Part shown: piece by piece, positions 1-8,820 of the stretch
Layout: the number at the start of each line of letters is the position of its first letter
How positions within the stretch are numbered: position 1 is the first letter of the stretch
NCBI RefSeq assembly: GCF_017316125.1
Contig: NZ_JAFLWA010000020.1
Span: forward strand, 43,082 to 107,081
Direction of reading: 5' to 3'
From: Enterococcus sp. DIV0660C
GTDB lineage: Bacteria > Bacillota > Bacilli > Lactobacillales > Enterococcaceae
DNA length: 64,000 bases
Made by a program: the position numbers and the translations under genes
The notes under the pieces: generated by a model
The model's database searches: none
What the model was told of the DNA's origin: nothing
What the model saw: the letters and a program-made list of their open reading frames with translations, nothing else

Positions 1-278
1 ACTGTTGTTGGATTATCCTTTAACAAAGCATAATAGACGTCTGTTACATCAAATAAACTAAAGTCAACACCTGGAAGTGGCTCGCCACCAAAATTATCAT
101 TTACCAAACCATTATTAAGGGTATCAGATGGCATCGATGAAAAACTACGCTTATGTAGCGTGATTGCTACTTCTTCTGGTTTCGTTGCTACTGCTGCTGC
201 ATCTACAGTTGTACCAAATCCTTGAAAGAGCGGGGTAAGCATCCCCGCAATCGTTAGTACTTTCCAAATTTTTTTCAT
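1..278 (-). CDS. Major pilin subunit, EbpC-like (partial, 3' end outside window)
   Basis: The frame opens at an ATG 7-12 nt after a strong AGGAGG-type Shine-Dalgarno site and runs off the window edge after about 92 residues. The N-terminus is a typical Sec signal peptide: MKK, then a hydrophobic stretch ending near VDAAA. It is followed by a segment with 'ITLHKR' and 'LPGVDFSLFDVT', the start of the CnaB-type fold seen in sortase-assembled pilins of enterococci and streptococci. It is third in a minus-strand operon after the vWA tip protein and the minor pilin, the order of ebpA-ebpB-ebpC, so it should be the shaft pilin. The LPXTG region, pilin motif and downstream class C sortase lie outside the window and cannot be checked. 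Confidence 0.75.
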   Translation of the reverse strand, partial: MKKIWKVLTIAGMLTPLFQGFGTTVDAAAVATKPEEVAITLHKRSFSSMPSDTLNNGLVNDNFGGEPLPGVDFSLFDVTDVYYALLKDNPTT

Positions 279-287
279 TTTTTCCTC

Positions 288-1580
288 CTATAAATCTTTT
301 TTAGTTGTTTTTTTTCTTCTCAAGTAATACCAAACACCTAACAGAATCATTACACCAAACAAAAATGCACCTGTCTTAACTGCACCTGTTTGTGGAAACT
401 TACTAAACGGCGGTTTATTCCCCATATTCGCTGGCTCTTCTGAATCTTTCGTAGTTGCTTGCCGCTCATTATAAATGCGTGGTGTTGCACTTTCTTCTGC
501 TTCTTCAGGTACTTTTCCTGAAAGCAGTTCTAACATTTTTTGTCCAGCGACAGTTACAAAGGTCTCATTTCCTTCATCATCAACCCATGAAGCAGGAATC
601 TTCACTTCAATTTGTTTACTCGCCTCATTGATTTCATACCCTTCCACACTCTGAACTTCTTCAAAATAATAAGTATTCGGTGCTAGAAGTAACCCATCTG
701 TATCAACCAGTCCATTGTCTTTTGACTGATATTTACGAATGTTTTCGTCAGTCAATGGTTCATTATTCTTTGCTTTTTCCCACTTGCTGTTAAAACTTTT
801 AGTAGAATCAGCTGTCAAATACAGCTTTTCTCCATTTTCAATTTTATACAGAACAAATTTTGCTCCTGCTATTGGAGTGCCTTCTTCATTTGTCCCTTTC
901 GTTCTGCCATATTTAAAGAAATAAGGATCTCGTAAATACCCGATGTTTTTGGGATACAAGTGGATTTCTTGTAATTCATTTGTTGCATCCATTGGGTCCA
1001 TAATTGGTAAAACAACTGCTAAGGGCGTAGTCAGTGTGTCTTTAGCCAAATTCGTTCCACTTCCAGTATCGGTATCTTGCTCAACAAACAAATACACCGC
1101 ATCTTGGTTATTACTCTTTCGTGGAAGATGAATTCTGCCAATCCCCCCACCATATTTTCCATTCACTTCGCCTTCATTTTGCGTCTGGATCGTGCCAACT
1201 AATGGGATGCCTTCCTTTTCGACTAAGTTATTAATCTGTTGAAAACTATAATTCGCCATTGTTTGAACAAATTGTTTCGCTGTTTCCGCGTTTGTTTTGC
1301 CATAGTATTCGGTCAGGTCGTACACCTGAAATTTTGCTCCGTTCAATGGCGTTGTTTGTGTGATGACATCTACTTCAGTCGTGTTTTTATCAATTTCTTT
1401 GCCGTCATTTTCATACATTTCGAAGTTTTCCTGACTGTAATCTACATCACGAATGATGCGCTTATGCAAAATAATCTCAACTTCATCATTTGTTTGTGCC
1501 TGAGCGATCGTCAAAGGAATGCACAGAAAAGAAAGAGTCGCCAGTATCACACCAACTAGATTTACTATTTTGCGACTCAT
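288..1580 (-). CDS. Minor pilin subunit, EbpB-like, LPXTG-type anchored
   Basis: A 430-residue secreted, wall-anchored protein. It has an N-terminal signal peptide (about residues 1-29, ending AQAQ), a SpaA/CnaB-like body with 'PLNGAKFQVYDL' and 'PIAGAKFVLYKI' isopeptide-domain signatures, and a C-terminal sorting signal with FPQTG at about residues 395-399, a hydrophobic helix and a KK/RR-rich tail. A Shine-Dalgarno site (AAGAAGGGA) precedes the ATG. The start overlaps the stop of the upstream tip-protein gene (ATGA arrangement), so the two are translationally coupled. By position between the vWA protein and the major pilin it corresponds to the minor or basal pilin of enterococcal Ebp pili. 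The role in adhesion and biofilm is inferred from that family. Confidence 0.8.
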   Translation of the reverse strand: MSRKIVNLVGVILATLSFLCIPLTIAQAQTNDEVEIILHKRIIRDVDYSQENFEMYENDGKEIDKNTTEVDVITQTTPLNGAKFQVYDLTEYYGKTNAETAKQFVQTMANYSFQQINNLVEKEGIPLVGTIQTQNEGEVNGKYGGGIGRIHLPRKSNNQDAVYLFVEQDTDTGSGTNLAKDTLTTPLAVVLPIMDPMDATNELQEIHLYPKNIGYLRDPYFFKYGRTKGTNEEGTPIAGAKFVLYKIENGEKLYLTADSTKSFNSKWEKAKNNEPLTDENIRKYQSKDNGLVDTDGLLLAPNTYYFEEVQSVEGYEINEASKQIEVKIPASWVDDEGNETFVTVAGQKMLELLSGKVPEEAEESATPRIYNERQATTKDSEEPANMGNKPPFSKFPQTGAVKTGAFLFGVMILLGVWYYLRRKKTTKKDL

Positions 1581-4500
1581 TTCAATCCCTTCTTTCTTTT
1601 GTTTTGATAATAGAAATAACTTCCACCGACTATTCCAGCCAAGCCAACTAAAATCGCTGAAATCAACATAAAGATCTGCCTACCACGACCACCTGTAGCC
1701 GGAAGTGGATTTTCCGTATCATTACCTACCTCAACGGACAACTCGATTCTCTCGTTACCAATCAACTCATACGTAAGTTCCTTTGTCTCAGCTGGAGAGC
1801 TTGCATCCATTGTTGGATAATAAGCAATTTCTGCTTTCAAACTTCCTTTTTCCTTTCCAGGAATGACTTTTGAATTTTCATCTAACTCAGCTTCTTCTCG
1901 GTAACTAATAGTTAACAAGAAATAGCCCGGCAATTTTCGGTACCCTTTAGGTGCACTTGTTTCAATAATTCGATAATTACCAGCTTCTAGATCTTTGGAG
2001 ATAAAACTTGCTGGATCCTTTTCATCCACAGTCAAGCCTTCTTCAATCAACTCGAAGCCATTGTCTAGTTGCTTTTCAACACTAAAACTTGCACCTTCCA
2101 GTTTTTTCTTGGTTACACTGTCTAATTTTTCTAGCATTAAATCTATTGGTGCTAAATCATTTGTTAAAGTTAATTCTAAAATATCGTCAATCAGTTGGTA
2201 GCCAGTTGGGGATTGAGCTGACTCTTTATCAAGATTTATTCCATCAACAATAAAATTACCTTCTTCATTAACTTCAAATCGAAAAACTTTATCAGATAAT
2301 TGATAACCATTTGGCGCAACGTTTTCTGTAACTGTGTATTCACCTGGCATCAATCTCAGTGGTATGTCATAGTCTAAATCAGCATATTTTTCAGTGTGAT
2401 AACGATAAGCGTAGAAATAACCGATACCATCCGCCTGTCGTTCCGTGTTTGGCTCTAACGGATTCCCTGTATAAGCACGATAAGCAGGGAAAGACGTATC
2501 ATTTTCTTTTGTAATCGTAAATCCTGCACCATTTAATAGTTGATTATTCTTATCTATTTTTTTTACGCGGACTTCTCGATATAAGAAAGTATTTTCAACC
2601 TCAAATTCGATCCACAGCGTATCATCAGTTTCATCAACGGTATAAGCTAAAAATGTCCAATCTGTTGCATTTATTTGTTTTAATCGGATTCGATCATTAT
2701 TATGGACCTGTAATAACCAATCCTCTTCTTTTACCGGATCTTGATACCCCGCAGGATTTTCTGTCTCAACAATTCGATATTCTACATATTGATAACCATC
2801 GCCAGTATGGACAAAGCTACCGGATTTGGCTAAAGAATAAACTTTTTTTTGTCCATTTCCGTCTAAGACGTATTCACCAGTGTCATCAACTTCATAAAAA
2901 GTCAGTAGTCCTTTAGCAGATTCTTTATTTTCGCCAGAAATACCTTTTGCAATGGGCTTCCCTTGAAGTTCGCCTGAACCATTTGTTTCATAAAGAGAAA
3001 ATTCAGCACCATCGATTGCTAATCGACTTTCTTTTGCTACCTTTTTCAAGTTTAGTTGAATAGGTTTATATTCATTTTTCATTTCTAATTGCACGTATAA
3101 TTCTTCAAAATCTGTTTCTGTTTCATTTTTTTCCTGAACAATTGATAATTTATGATGACTACCCTCAAAGTACGAATTAGGATCATCATCCTCAGTATCA
3201 TTGACCGTACTTACTCGTTCACCAGAAGTTCCTGCCACAGTTAATTCATAATGGCCTAATGTTTCACCAGGTTTTGCGATATACTTTTTAATTTGGAACT
3301 TCAAGGCTTCTTCTATTAACTCATATCTTTCAGGTCCGCCAATTTCTTTCACCCAATAAACATCACTCGTAGCGTCTTCACCATCACTTAGTACATCAAT
3401 CTTCGTATTAAAGATAGCCTGCCCACTATCTGTCGTCACACTTTGCTCAATCAAGTTTGCTCCAGATGATTTCGGATCTGCATCATATAAACCAAACAAA
3501 ACACCGGCTAATGGCTTGCCATCTTCTCCAGTTTTCTTAATTTGTAAATTACGATCAGGATGTTCAAAACGAATTGATGGTGCCGGGAAAAACATTTTCC
3601 CTGACTCGACATCGTTGTCATAATCCTCTTGATTTTGGATATAAGCTAAGTTATTGACGGTGTAAAACTTTCCATCTTGAGCGCCACCATCTAACTTCAC
3701 TTGATACTTGATTCGTACCATTTCTCCTTCACCTAATGATATTGGTGAAAATTTATAGGCATGATTATCTCGTCCTTGATAGCTGGTTGGCATTGCCACA
3801 ACATCAGCCGGTCTTTGCCCATGTTTCGCTTCATCCCATAATTCTGGTGCTTGGTAGCGAACGTTACCATCCGAGCTATTATCAAGATGGTAATAGTTGA
3901 TTTCAGCCGATGTTCCGCCATTAAATAAGGATACATTAAAGCCTGTTTCATCATATAAAGTTGCTTGACGAATCGTTTTCGTAAATGTTGAAGAAATCGA
4001 TTCTAGCGCTGTAACAATATCCCTTTTATTACTTGCATTATAGTAATATGGGCTACCATCATCTTTTGCATCAGCAATATTTTGTAATACATTCCGACCA
4101 ATCGCATCTAATCGCTGACGGCTGCTAACAGAGCCATCAATTCCTAGACCAATCGTGAAAATATTTGGTGGATCGTCCATCTTATTTTTCAACCAGTGAT
4201 GATAAGCCACTGTGTTAATTGCTGCCTCCTTTTCATCTGAATTCGAATTTCCAGCTGTGTTGTTATTAGCTGTACCATCACCAATCCAGTAAGACTTTGC
4301 GTCTCCATCTTTGACTTCCCCGCCATAATATCTAGTTTGTGTCGCACCATTAACTAAAGGTGGTAAAGGTTCATCAGCTGGTCGATCAAAATCACTTGGA
4401 TACGTCAGTGGTCCGCTAAAACCTGCACCTGACGTATTTCCAGAATAGGTTTCAAAGTTTCTGAAAGGTTCAATATTATCTGTTGCTGTTGTGACAGTTG

Positions 4501-6214
4501 TATCGGCAACTGTCGTTAGATTTCCCCAATTCCCCCACCGATTTGTATTTCTAATCCTTGTTTGTGATTGGATAGGTCCATAGCTAAATGTTGGGATACC
4601 ATCGCCAACGACAATCAAAATTTTCTCTGGTTCTCGTTCATTTCCGCCATTATTTGCATATAAAATCTCATACCCTTTTCGTAACCCTAATGAAAGTGGG
4701 GTTCCTCCCTCTGGATTTTGATAAAGAGCTGTGTTACTGGTTCGATTTGTGATTCTATTAATATCATTGGTCATTGCTAAAGTATTAGAAGCAATACCAT
4801 TCTGATTTCCTCCATCAACAGGATATTCAGAGTAAAAATTGACCATCCCGATCCGTGCGTCCATTGTTGGATTGGACAGTAGATTCTGACTGAGTTCTTC
4901 AACAGCTTCTACTAAAGCATTATTTTTTGATTGGTTATTTGTTCCCGTCGTTTCACTCATACTTGCTGATTTGTCTAGTACAAAAACGACATCTACTGGT
5001 TGAACATCTCGATTTTCTCCACCAATCACATCAAGATAAACGTTGTATAGCGTGGTATTATCTTCAGAATGTATCTCATTATTATTAGCGCTTTCCTGCA
5101 AAACAGGTTCTACCCATTTTTTGATATAAGCACCACTATAGTCTAAATAACTATTTTCAAATGTTCGATCGTCTCCCCACAGTTGAACTGTCGGTGCGCG
5201 TGTATCTGTTTCGTCATTTCCTGCTGTTGAACCATTATCAGTTGCGTAGTCATAATTCCGCCAATTTGCGCCACCAGCATGGTAATCTTCATCTGAAATC
5301 GGTTCGTCACTGCCATCCTCGTATAGTTCGCCCTTATCTCCAGTATATGTAGCTGTTTCCTGTCTATCAGCTAACACCTTCGTATAATCATTCGTTGCAA
5401 AATAAGGATAACGATGTTGTGTATCTCCATCTTGTGGATAAATGTATTTGTAAGGATCATTTGTCGATGTGGGGCCAAGTCTCTCAAGGATACCCGCAAA
5501 CAGCGGACTTTGATTTCTAACCAATGGTGTTCCTTGACTTTCTACTTCACTTGTTTCGTTGGATTGTTCTGCGGTGTTCGTTTTTTCAGCATCCTCATTT
5601 TGGGAGCTTTCATCTGTGGTATTTTGTGTTGCGTTGTTTTCTGTACTACTTACTTCTGTGTCAGTTTTTTTTAGTTCTTCTTTGTTGCTTTCTTCTTGCA
5701 CTTTTTCATCTACGACAACTTGCAGGGGAAGTTCCCCGTCTGTGATTTTTGTCCCTTTTTCTGTTTCGAAAGTCAGTATCCCGCTCTTTGCTTCTGCCGA
5801 ATAAATCTTTCCAATGTACCAAGTGGCACCAGAAATTTCCTCTGTCTTTAACTCCGTTCCTTCTGCATCATAAGAAGACAGACCTTTCCCACGAACATTT
5901 TTTACCGTACCGATCCCAGCAGCTGCAGTATCAATGGCTAATCTGATTCGTCCTTCATTGACACTAGCCTTTTTTTCAAATTGAATCGTCCACTCTAAGG
6001 AATTCTCTTTTTCAATGTAGCCTCCTTCCACCTTTGCATAATCTTCATCTAACAAAACTTCCAAGTTCACTTCTGCTTCTTCTTGCACTGTTTGGCTCTC
6101 TGTTGTCTGAGATTCAGCAAACACCTGTTGGACACTCGCAGCTGTTTCGATGTATGGTGCAAGAATCATCCCCACTGCAACCAAAGGCATCATCCACTTA
6201 GAAACAACTTTCAC
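1577..6214 (-). CDS. Pilus tip adhesin with von Willebrand factor A domain, EbpA-like
   Basis: A 1545-residue surface protein. It has an N-terminal signal peptide, a low-complexity Glu/Thr/Asn-rich stretch (about residues 170-230), then a vWA domain whose metal-ion-dependent adhesion motif DKSAS lies near residue 414. Several CnaB/SpaA-type repeats follow ('PLAGVLFGLYDA', 'AIDGAEFSLYET', 'LLNGAGFTITKE', 'KLEGASFSVEKQ'). The C-terminus is a sortase signal, LPATG at about 1504-1508, then a membrane helix and a basic tail. It starts with GTG behind AAAGGGTGAG. This architecture is that of the tip adhesin of enterococcal Ebp pili (host collagen and fibrinogen attachment in that family). It is the first gene of the pilus operon. 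Confidence 0.85.
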   Translation of the reverse strand: MKVVSKWMMPLVAVGMILAPYIETAASVQQVFAESQTTESQTVQEEAEVNLEVLLDEDYAKVEGGYIEKENSLEWTIQFEKKASVNEGRIRLAIDTAAAGIGTVKNVRGKGLSSYDAEGTELKTEEISGATWYIGKIYSAEAKSGILTFETEKGTKITDGELPLQVVVDEKVQEESNKEELKKTDTEVSSTENNATQNTTDESSQNEDAEKTNTAEQSNETSEVESQGTPLVRNQSPLFAGILERLGPTSTNDPYKYIYPQDGDTQHRYPYFATNDYTKVLADRQETATYTGDKGELYEDGSDEPISDEDYHAGGANWRNYDYATDNGSTAGNDETDTRAPTVQLWGDDRTFENSYLDYSGAYIKKWVEPVLQESANNNEIHSEDNTTLYNVYLDVIGGENRDVQPVDVVFVLDKSASMSETTGTNNQSKNNALVEAVEELSQNLLSNPTMDARIGMVNFYSEYPVDGGNQNGIASNTLAMTNDINRITNRTSNTALYQNPEGGTPLSLGLRKGYEILYANNGGNEREPEKILIVVGDGIPTFSYGPIQSQTRIRNTNRWGNWGNLTTVADTTVTTATDNIEPFRNFETYSGNTSGAGFSGPLTYPSDFDRPADEPLPPLVNGATQTRYYGGEVKDGDAKSYWIGDGTANNNTAGNSNSDEKEAAINTVAYHHWLKNKMDDPPNIFTIGLGIDGSVSSRQRLDAIGRNVLQNIADAKDDGSPYYYNASNKRDIVTALESISSTFTKTIRQATLYDETGFNVSLFNGGTSAEINYYHLDNSSDGNVRYQAPELWDEAKHGQRPADVVAMPTSYQGRDNHAYKFSPISLGEGEMVRIKYQVKLDGGAQDGKFYTVNNLAYIQNQEDYDNDVESGKMFFPAPSIRFEHPDRNLQIKKTGEDGKPLAGVLFGLYDADPKSSGANLIEQSVTTDSGQAIFNTKIDVLSDGEDATSDVYWVKEIGGPERYELIEEALKFQIKKYIAKPGETLGHYELTVAGTSGERVSTVNDTEDDDPNSYFEGSHHKLSIVQEKNETETDFEELYVQLEMKNEYKPIQLNLKKVAKESRLAIDGAEFSLYETNGSGELQGKPIAKGISGENKESAKGLLTFYEVDDTGEYVLDGNGQKKVYSLAKSGSFVHTGDGYQYVEYRIVETENPAGYQDPVKEEDWLLQVHNNDRIRLKQINATDWTFLAYTVDETDDTLWIEFEVENTFLYREVRVKKIDKNNQLLNGAGFTITKENDTSFPAYRAYTGNPLEPNTERQADGIGYFYAYRYHTEKYADLDYDIPLRLMPGEYTVTENVAPNGYQLSDKVFRFEVNEEGNFIVDGINLDKESAQSPTGYQLIDDILELTLTNDLAPIDLMLEKLDSVTKKKLEGASFSVEKQLDNGFELIEEGLTVDEKDPASFISKDLEAGNYRIIETSAPKGYRKLPGYFLLTISYREEAELDENSKVIPGKEKGSLKAEIAYYPTMDASSPAETKELTYELIGNERIELSVEVGNDTENPLPATGGRGRQIFMLISAILVGLAGIVGGSYFYYQNKRKKGLK

Positions 6215-6272
6215 TATCGCTCACCCTTTCTCTCACTTATTAAAAGTTCATCAACTAACAATCAATTTAATC

Positions 6273-6299
6273 ATACTCTAATATTTACAATTAGAGTAT
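6273..6299. promoter_or_regulatory. 10-bp perfect inverted repeat upstream of pilus operon
   Basis: ATACTCTAAT (6273-6282) and ATTAGAGTAT (6290-6299) are separated by 7 bp and lie about 60-85 bp before the tip-adhesin start codon. The site could be an operator for a pilus regulator or a 5' UTR hairpin. No regulator gene is in view. Confidence 0.4.
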
Positions 6300-6525
6300 A
6301 CTTTATTTTCTAATCAAAAACAAATACAAATTCACTATTTTTTAATTTAATTCTTTTAAATCAGTTTATATAGTGATTTCTAATAGATAGAAAAATTATC
6401 TTTTTATGAAATTAAAATGAAAGAATATTTTGAAAGTTTTTTATAACATGTATTATTTTCACAATATATATGTATTTACACACTAATTTATTTTTAAGAA
6501 ACTAGTTTAATTGATTGGCGGACAC
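6300..6525. other. AT-rich intergenic stretch, no gene seen
   Basis: Very AT-rich DNA between the pilus operon and the terminator of the cellobiose PTS operon. It probably carries the pilus promoter. No open frame with a ribosome binding site was found. Confidence 0.5.
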
Positions 6526-6557
6526 AAAAAAGAGGTTGCGACTAATGTCACAACCTC
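6526..6557 (-). terminator. Intrinsic terminator of the cellobiose PTS operon
   Basis: An 11-bp stem with one mismatch (arms 6532-6542 and 6547-6557) and a TAAT loop. On the minus strand it is followed by a run of T (6531-6526). It lies just after the IIC stop codon. Confidence 0.8.
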
Positions 6558-6600
6558 ACTGCTTTCAAGCTATTTCATTTTTGTGAAATAACACATTTTT

Positions 6601-7848
6601 TTATTGTGCTACTTTACGTTGTTCTTGCACTGTCGCAACTTTTACGAATGGCAAGTAAATCAAAACGGAAAGAATCAAGTTGACAGCAGCTAACACACCG
6701 CCTGCCATGCTCTTAGTTGCCAAAATCCCGCCGATAACCGGTGGAGTTACCCAAGGAGGCATAACTGTCGCTGCTGGAACGATTCCTGTAGATGTTGCAA
6801 AATAAGCAACACTAACTAAAACCATTGGTGTTAAAATAAACGGAATAAACATAATTGGATTCAATACGATTGGCAATCCAAACATCGTTGGTTCATTGAT
6901 GTTAAAGATACCTGGCGCGATTGATAAGTTTGTTACGACCATATAAGGTTTGTTTTTACGGCCAACTAAATAAATAGCTAATAATAAACCTAATGTCGCA
7001 CCTGTACCACCTAAGTTAACAAAACTATCAAAGAATGGTTTATTAACGATAAATGGTGCATCATGTCCTGCAGCAATCGCTTTCACATTTGCTTCGATTG
7101 CAGGTGCATTGATTGTTTGCATCAATGGGTCAACCATGTTTGCTCCATGTAAACCGAAGAACCATAAGAATGGTGTGATGAATGCTAATAATAATGCTGA
7201 TGGATATGAGTTTGCAAGTCCCATAAATGGTTCTTGAACTAATGTGTAAAATGCGCCTACAATATCAGCTACACCAAATGCAGCAAAAATCGCAGCAATC
7301 AATGCAAAGAATGAAATAGTAATCATTGCAGGTAATAATGAAGCAAATGCTTTTGCAACTGCTGGTGGAACACCATCAGGCATTTTAATAATTAATTTTT
7401 CATTTCCACTTAATCGAACAAAAATTTCTGTTGAGACAATCCCAACAATAATTGCAATAAATAAACCAGTCGAGCTCATGCCCAATGCTCCGCCTAAAGC
7501 GAAGAATGATCCTAATGAAATGACACCGGCAGACACGCCGTCTTTTTTATAACTATTCGCTAGATGATAAGCTAACAAGAAAGCAATCAAAACCGAAAGG
7601 ATTGCGAATGTTCCGTTCCACGCTGCGCCTCCGAAGCCTTTCCACGCTTCTCCACCAAAAATCGAATTCATTAATTCTTGGAATCCAGGAATTGGTAAAT
7701 TATTAATCATAACTGCTAACGCACCTAAAATCATCAACGGCATACTTACCATAAATGAATCACGAATAGCAACTAAATGTCGTTGAGCACCAATTTTTGA
7801 TGCTACAGGTATAAAGTGTTTCTCCATAAATGCAACAAATCTATCCAT
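6601..7848 (-). CDS. celB: PTS cellobiose/lactose-family EIIC permease, CelB-like
   Basis: A 415-residue polytopic membrane protein, the usual length of lactose/cellobiose-family EIIC. The N-terminus (MDRFVAFMEKHFIPVASKIG) and the conserved 'NINEPTMFGLPIVLNP' loop are diagnostic of this family. It forms the transmembrane sugar channel for a cellobiose-type beta-diglucoside and works with the IIA and IIB proteins encoded just upstream. No phospho-beta-glucosidase gene is adjacent, so the substrate is inferred from family only. It is last in a three-gene operon driven by a sigma-54-type promoter and closed by a terminator. Confidence 0.88.
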   Translation of the reverse strand: MDRFVAFMEKHFIPVASKIGAQRHLVAIRDSFMVSMPLMILGALAVMINNLPIPGFQELMNSIFGGEAWKGFGGAAWNGTFAILSVLIAFLLAYHLANSYKKDGVSAGVISLGSFFALGGALGMSSTGLFIAIIVGIVSTEIFVRLSGNEKLIIKMPDGVPPAVAKAFASLLPAMITISFFALIAAIFAAFGVADIVGAFYTLVQEPFMGLANSYPSALLLAFITPFLWFFGLHGANMVDPLMQTINAPAIEANVKAIAAGHDAPFIVNKPFFDSFVNLGGTGATLGLLLAIYLVGRKNKPYMVVTNLSIAPGIFNINEPTMFGLPIVLNPIMFIPFILTPMVLVSVAYFATSTGIVPAATVMPPWVTPPVIGGILATKSMAGGVLAAVNLILSVLIYLPFVKVATVQEQRKVAQ

Positions 7849-7875
7849 CTTTCCTACCTCTTTCTTTTACCCCTT

Positions 7876-8193
7876 TTACACGTCAATTCGACGATATAAA
7901 TCAATAATTTCTTTTGCTAAATCAGTAAACGCGATTGATGTCATCAAGTGATCTTGACTATGAACAGTCAATAATGTAACGTCCACATGGTTTCCTTGTG
8001 CTTCTTGCGTAAGCATTTCTGTTTGTGAATGGTGTGCTTGCACTAAAGATTCTTCTGCATCTTTGATTTTTGCATCTGCTAATTCAAAGTCACCACTTTT
8101 TGCGGCAGCAATCGCTTCCATTGCATCGCTTTTTGCATTTCCGCCAAACATGATCAATCCCATGATTGCCTCAAGATTTTTTTGATCTTCCAT
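7876..8193 (-). CDS. celC: PTS cellobiose/lactose-family EIIA
   Basis: A 105-residue cytosolic phosphocarrier of the LacF/CelC family, almost entirely helical. The motif 'VHSQDHLM' contains the active-site histidine that takes phosphate from HPr and passes it to EIIB. The length is typical. It is the middle gene of the IIB-IIA-IIC operon with short spacers. Confidence 0.88.
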   Translation of the reverse strand: MEDQKNLEAIMGLIMFGGNAKSDAMEAIAAAKSGDFELADAKIKDAEESLVQAHHSQTEMLTQEAQGNHVDVTLLTVHSQDHLMTSIAFTDLAKEIIDLYRRIDV

Positions 8194-8225
8194 TATTCTT
8201 CATCCCCTCTATTTTTATTCAAGTT

Positions 8226-8546
8226 TTATTGGTTAATTAAGTTTTCTGCTTGTTCTAAAACTTTTGGACCGTTCATCATGCCGTAATCTTGCATATTGAT
8301 TACATCCAACGGAATCCCTTTTGGTGCAAGTTTTTCTTCAAATTGATTTTTCATAAATCGAACTTGTGGACCTAAAAGTAAAACGTCTACATTTTTTTCT
8401 TCTAGATGACGGTCAGCATCAGAAGCTGATACAGCAAAGATATCTGCTTCCACACCTTTTTCCTCAGCTGCTTTTTGCATTTTAGTTACTAATAGACTAG
8501 TACTCATTCCTGCTGAACAGACAAGCATAATTGTTTTCTTTTCCAT
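8226..8546 (-). CDS. celA: PTS cellobiose/lactose-family EIIB
   Basis: A small cytosolic phosphocarrier with the N-terminal P-loop 'IMLVCSAGMSTS'. Its cysteine is the phosphorylation site of the cellobiose EIIB family. A slightly longer reading from a GTG at 8555 is open, but the Shine-Dalgarno AAAGGAT sits only about 2 nt from that GTG and about 10 nt from the ATG at 8546, so I chose the ATG (106 residues). It is the first gene of the operon, downstream of the sigma-54 promoter. Confidence 0.85.
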   Translation of the reverse strand: MEKKTIMLVCSAGMSTSLLVTKMQKAAEEKGVEADIFAVSASDADRHLEEKNVDVLLLGPQVRFMKNQFEEKLAPKGIPLDVINMQDYGMMNGPKVLEQAENLINQ

Positions 8547-8584
8547 TTCGAACACATCCTTTTTTCTTACTTACACTTTTATAT

Positions 8585-8603
8585 AATGCAAGTACCGTGC
8601 CAA
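8585..8603 (-). promoter_or_regulatory. Sigma-54 (RpoN) -24/-12 promoter of the cel operon
   Basis: On the minus strand the sequence reads TTGGCAC-GGTAC-TTGCATT. This matches the sigma-54 consensus TGGCAC-N5-TTGCA at every defined position, with the invariant GG and GC in correct register. It lies about 40 bp before the EIIB start. Sigma-54 promoters with LevR-type activators are an established mode of PTS control in enterococci and listeriae. No such activator gene is in this window. Confidence 0.8.
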
Positions 8604-8606
8604 AAA

Positions 8607-8620
8607 TAAAAGCGCTTTAC
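8607..8620. promoter_or_regulatory. Possible CcpA (cre) site next to the sigma-54 promoter
   Basis: A central AAAGCGCTTT palindrome matches the cre consensus TGWAANCGNTNWCA at its core, with mismatches at positions 2, 13 and 14. It lies immediately upstream of the -24 element, a plausible place for catabolite repression. Confidence 0.35.
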
Positions 8621-8662
8621 ATTACTACTCTATCAAGGGGTACAGATGTCATCCGTCAGTGC

Positions 8663-8704
8663 GCACACTAACAAATTAAAATACACAAGTTATTATTAGT
8701 GTGC
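8663..8704. promoter_or_regulatory. Candidate upstream activator site for the sigma-54 promoter
   Basis: A perfect 9-bp inverted repeat, GCACACTAA (8663-8671) and TTAGTGTGC (8696-8704), has centres 33 bp apart (three helical turns). It lies about 60-100 bp upstream of the -24 element, where enhancer-binding activators of sigma-54 normally bind. Confidence 0.55.
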
Positions 8705-8736
8705 AGTGTTTTCGGTTTCATACATGATTTCTGTGC

Positions 8737-8779
8737 AAAAAAAGAGTATGAAACAGTTTTCTTTCAATCAACTGTTTCA
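8737..8779 (-). terminator. Intrinsic terminator after the DUF421 gene
   Basis: Perfect 9-bp arms TGAAACAGT (8749-8757) and ACTGTTTCA (8771-8779). On the minus strand they are followed shortly by a T run (8743-8737). Confidence 0.7.
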
Positions 8780-8820
8780 CACTTCAAGTATTTTTTACTA
8801 ACAAAGCTATTTAGTCTAGT

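Noticed and set aside
8581..8660. Sigma-A promoter for the cellobiose PTS
   Set aside because: TATAAA-like sequence is present but spacing to any TTGACA-like box is wrong, whereas the sigma-54 element is a perfect match.
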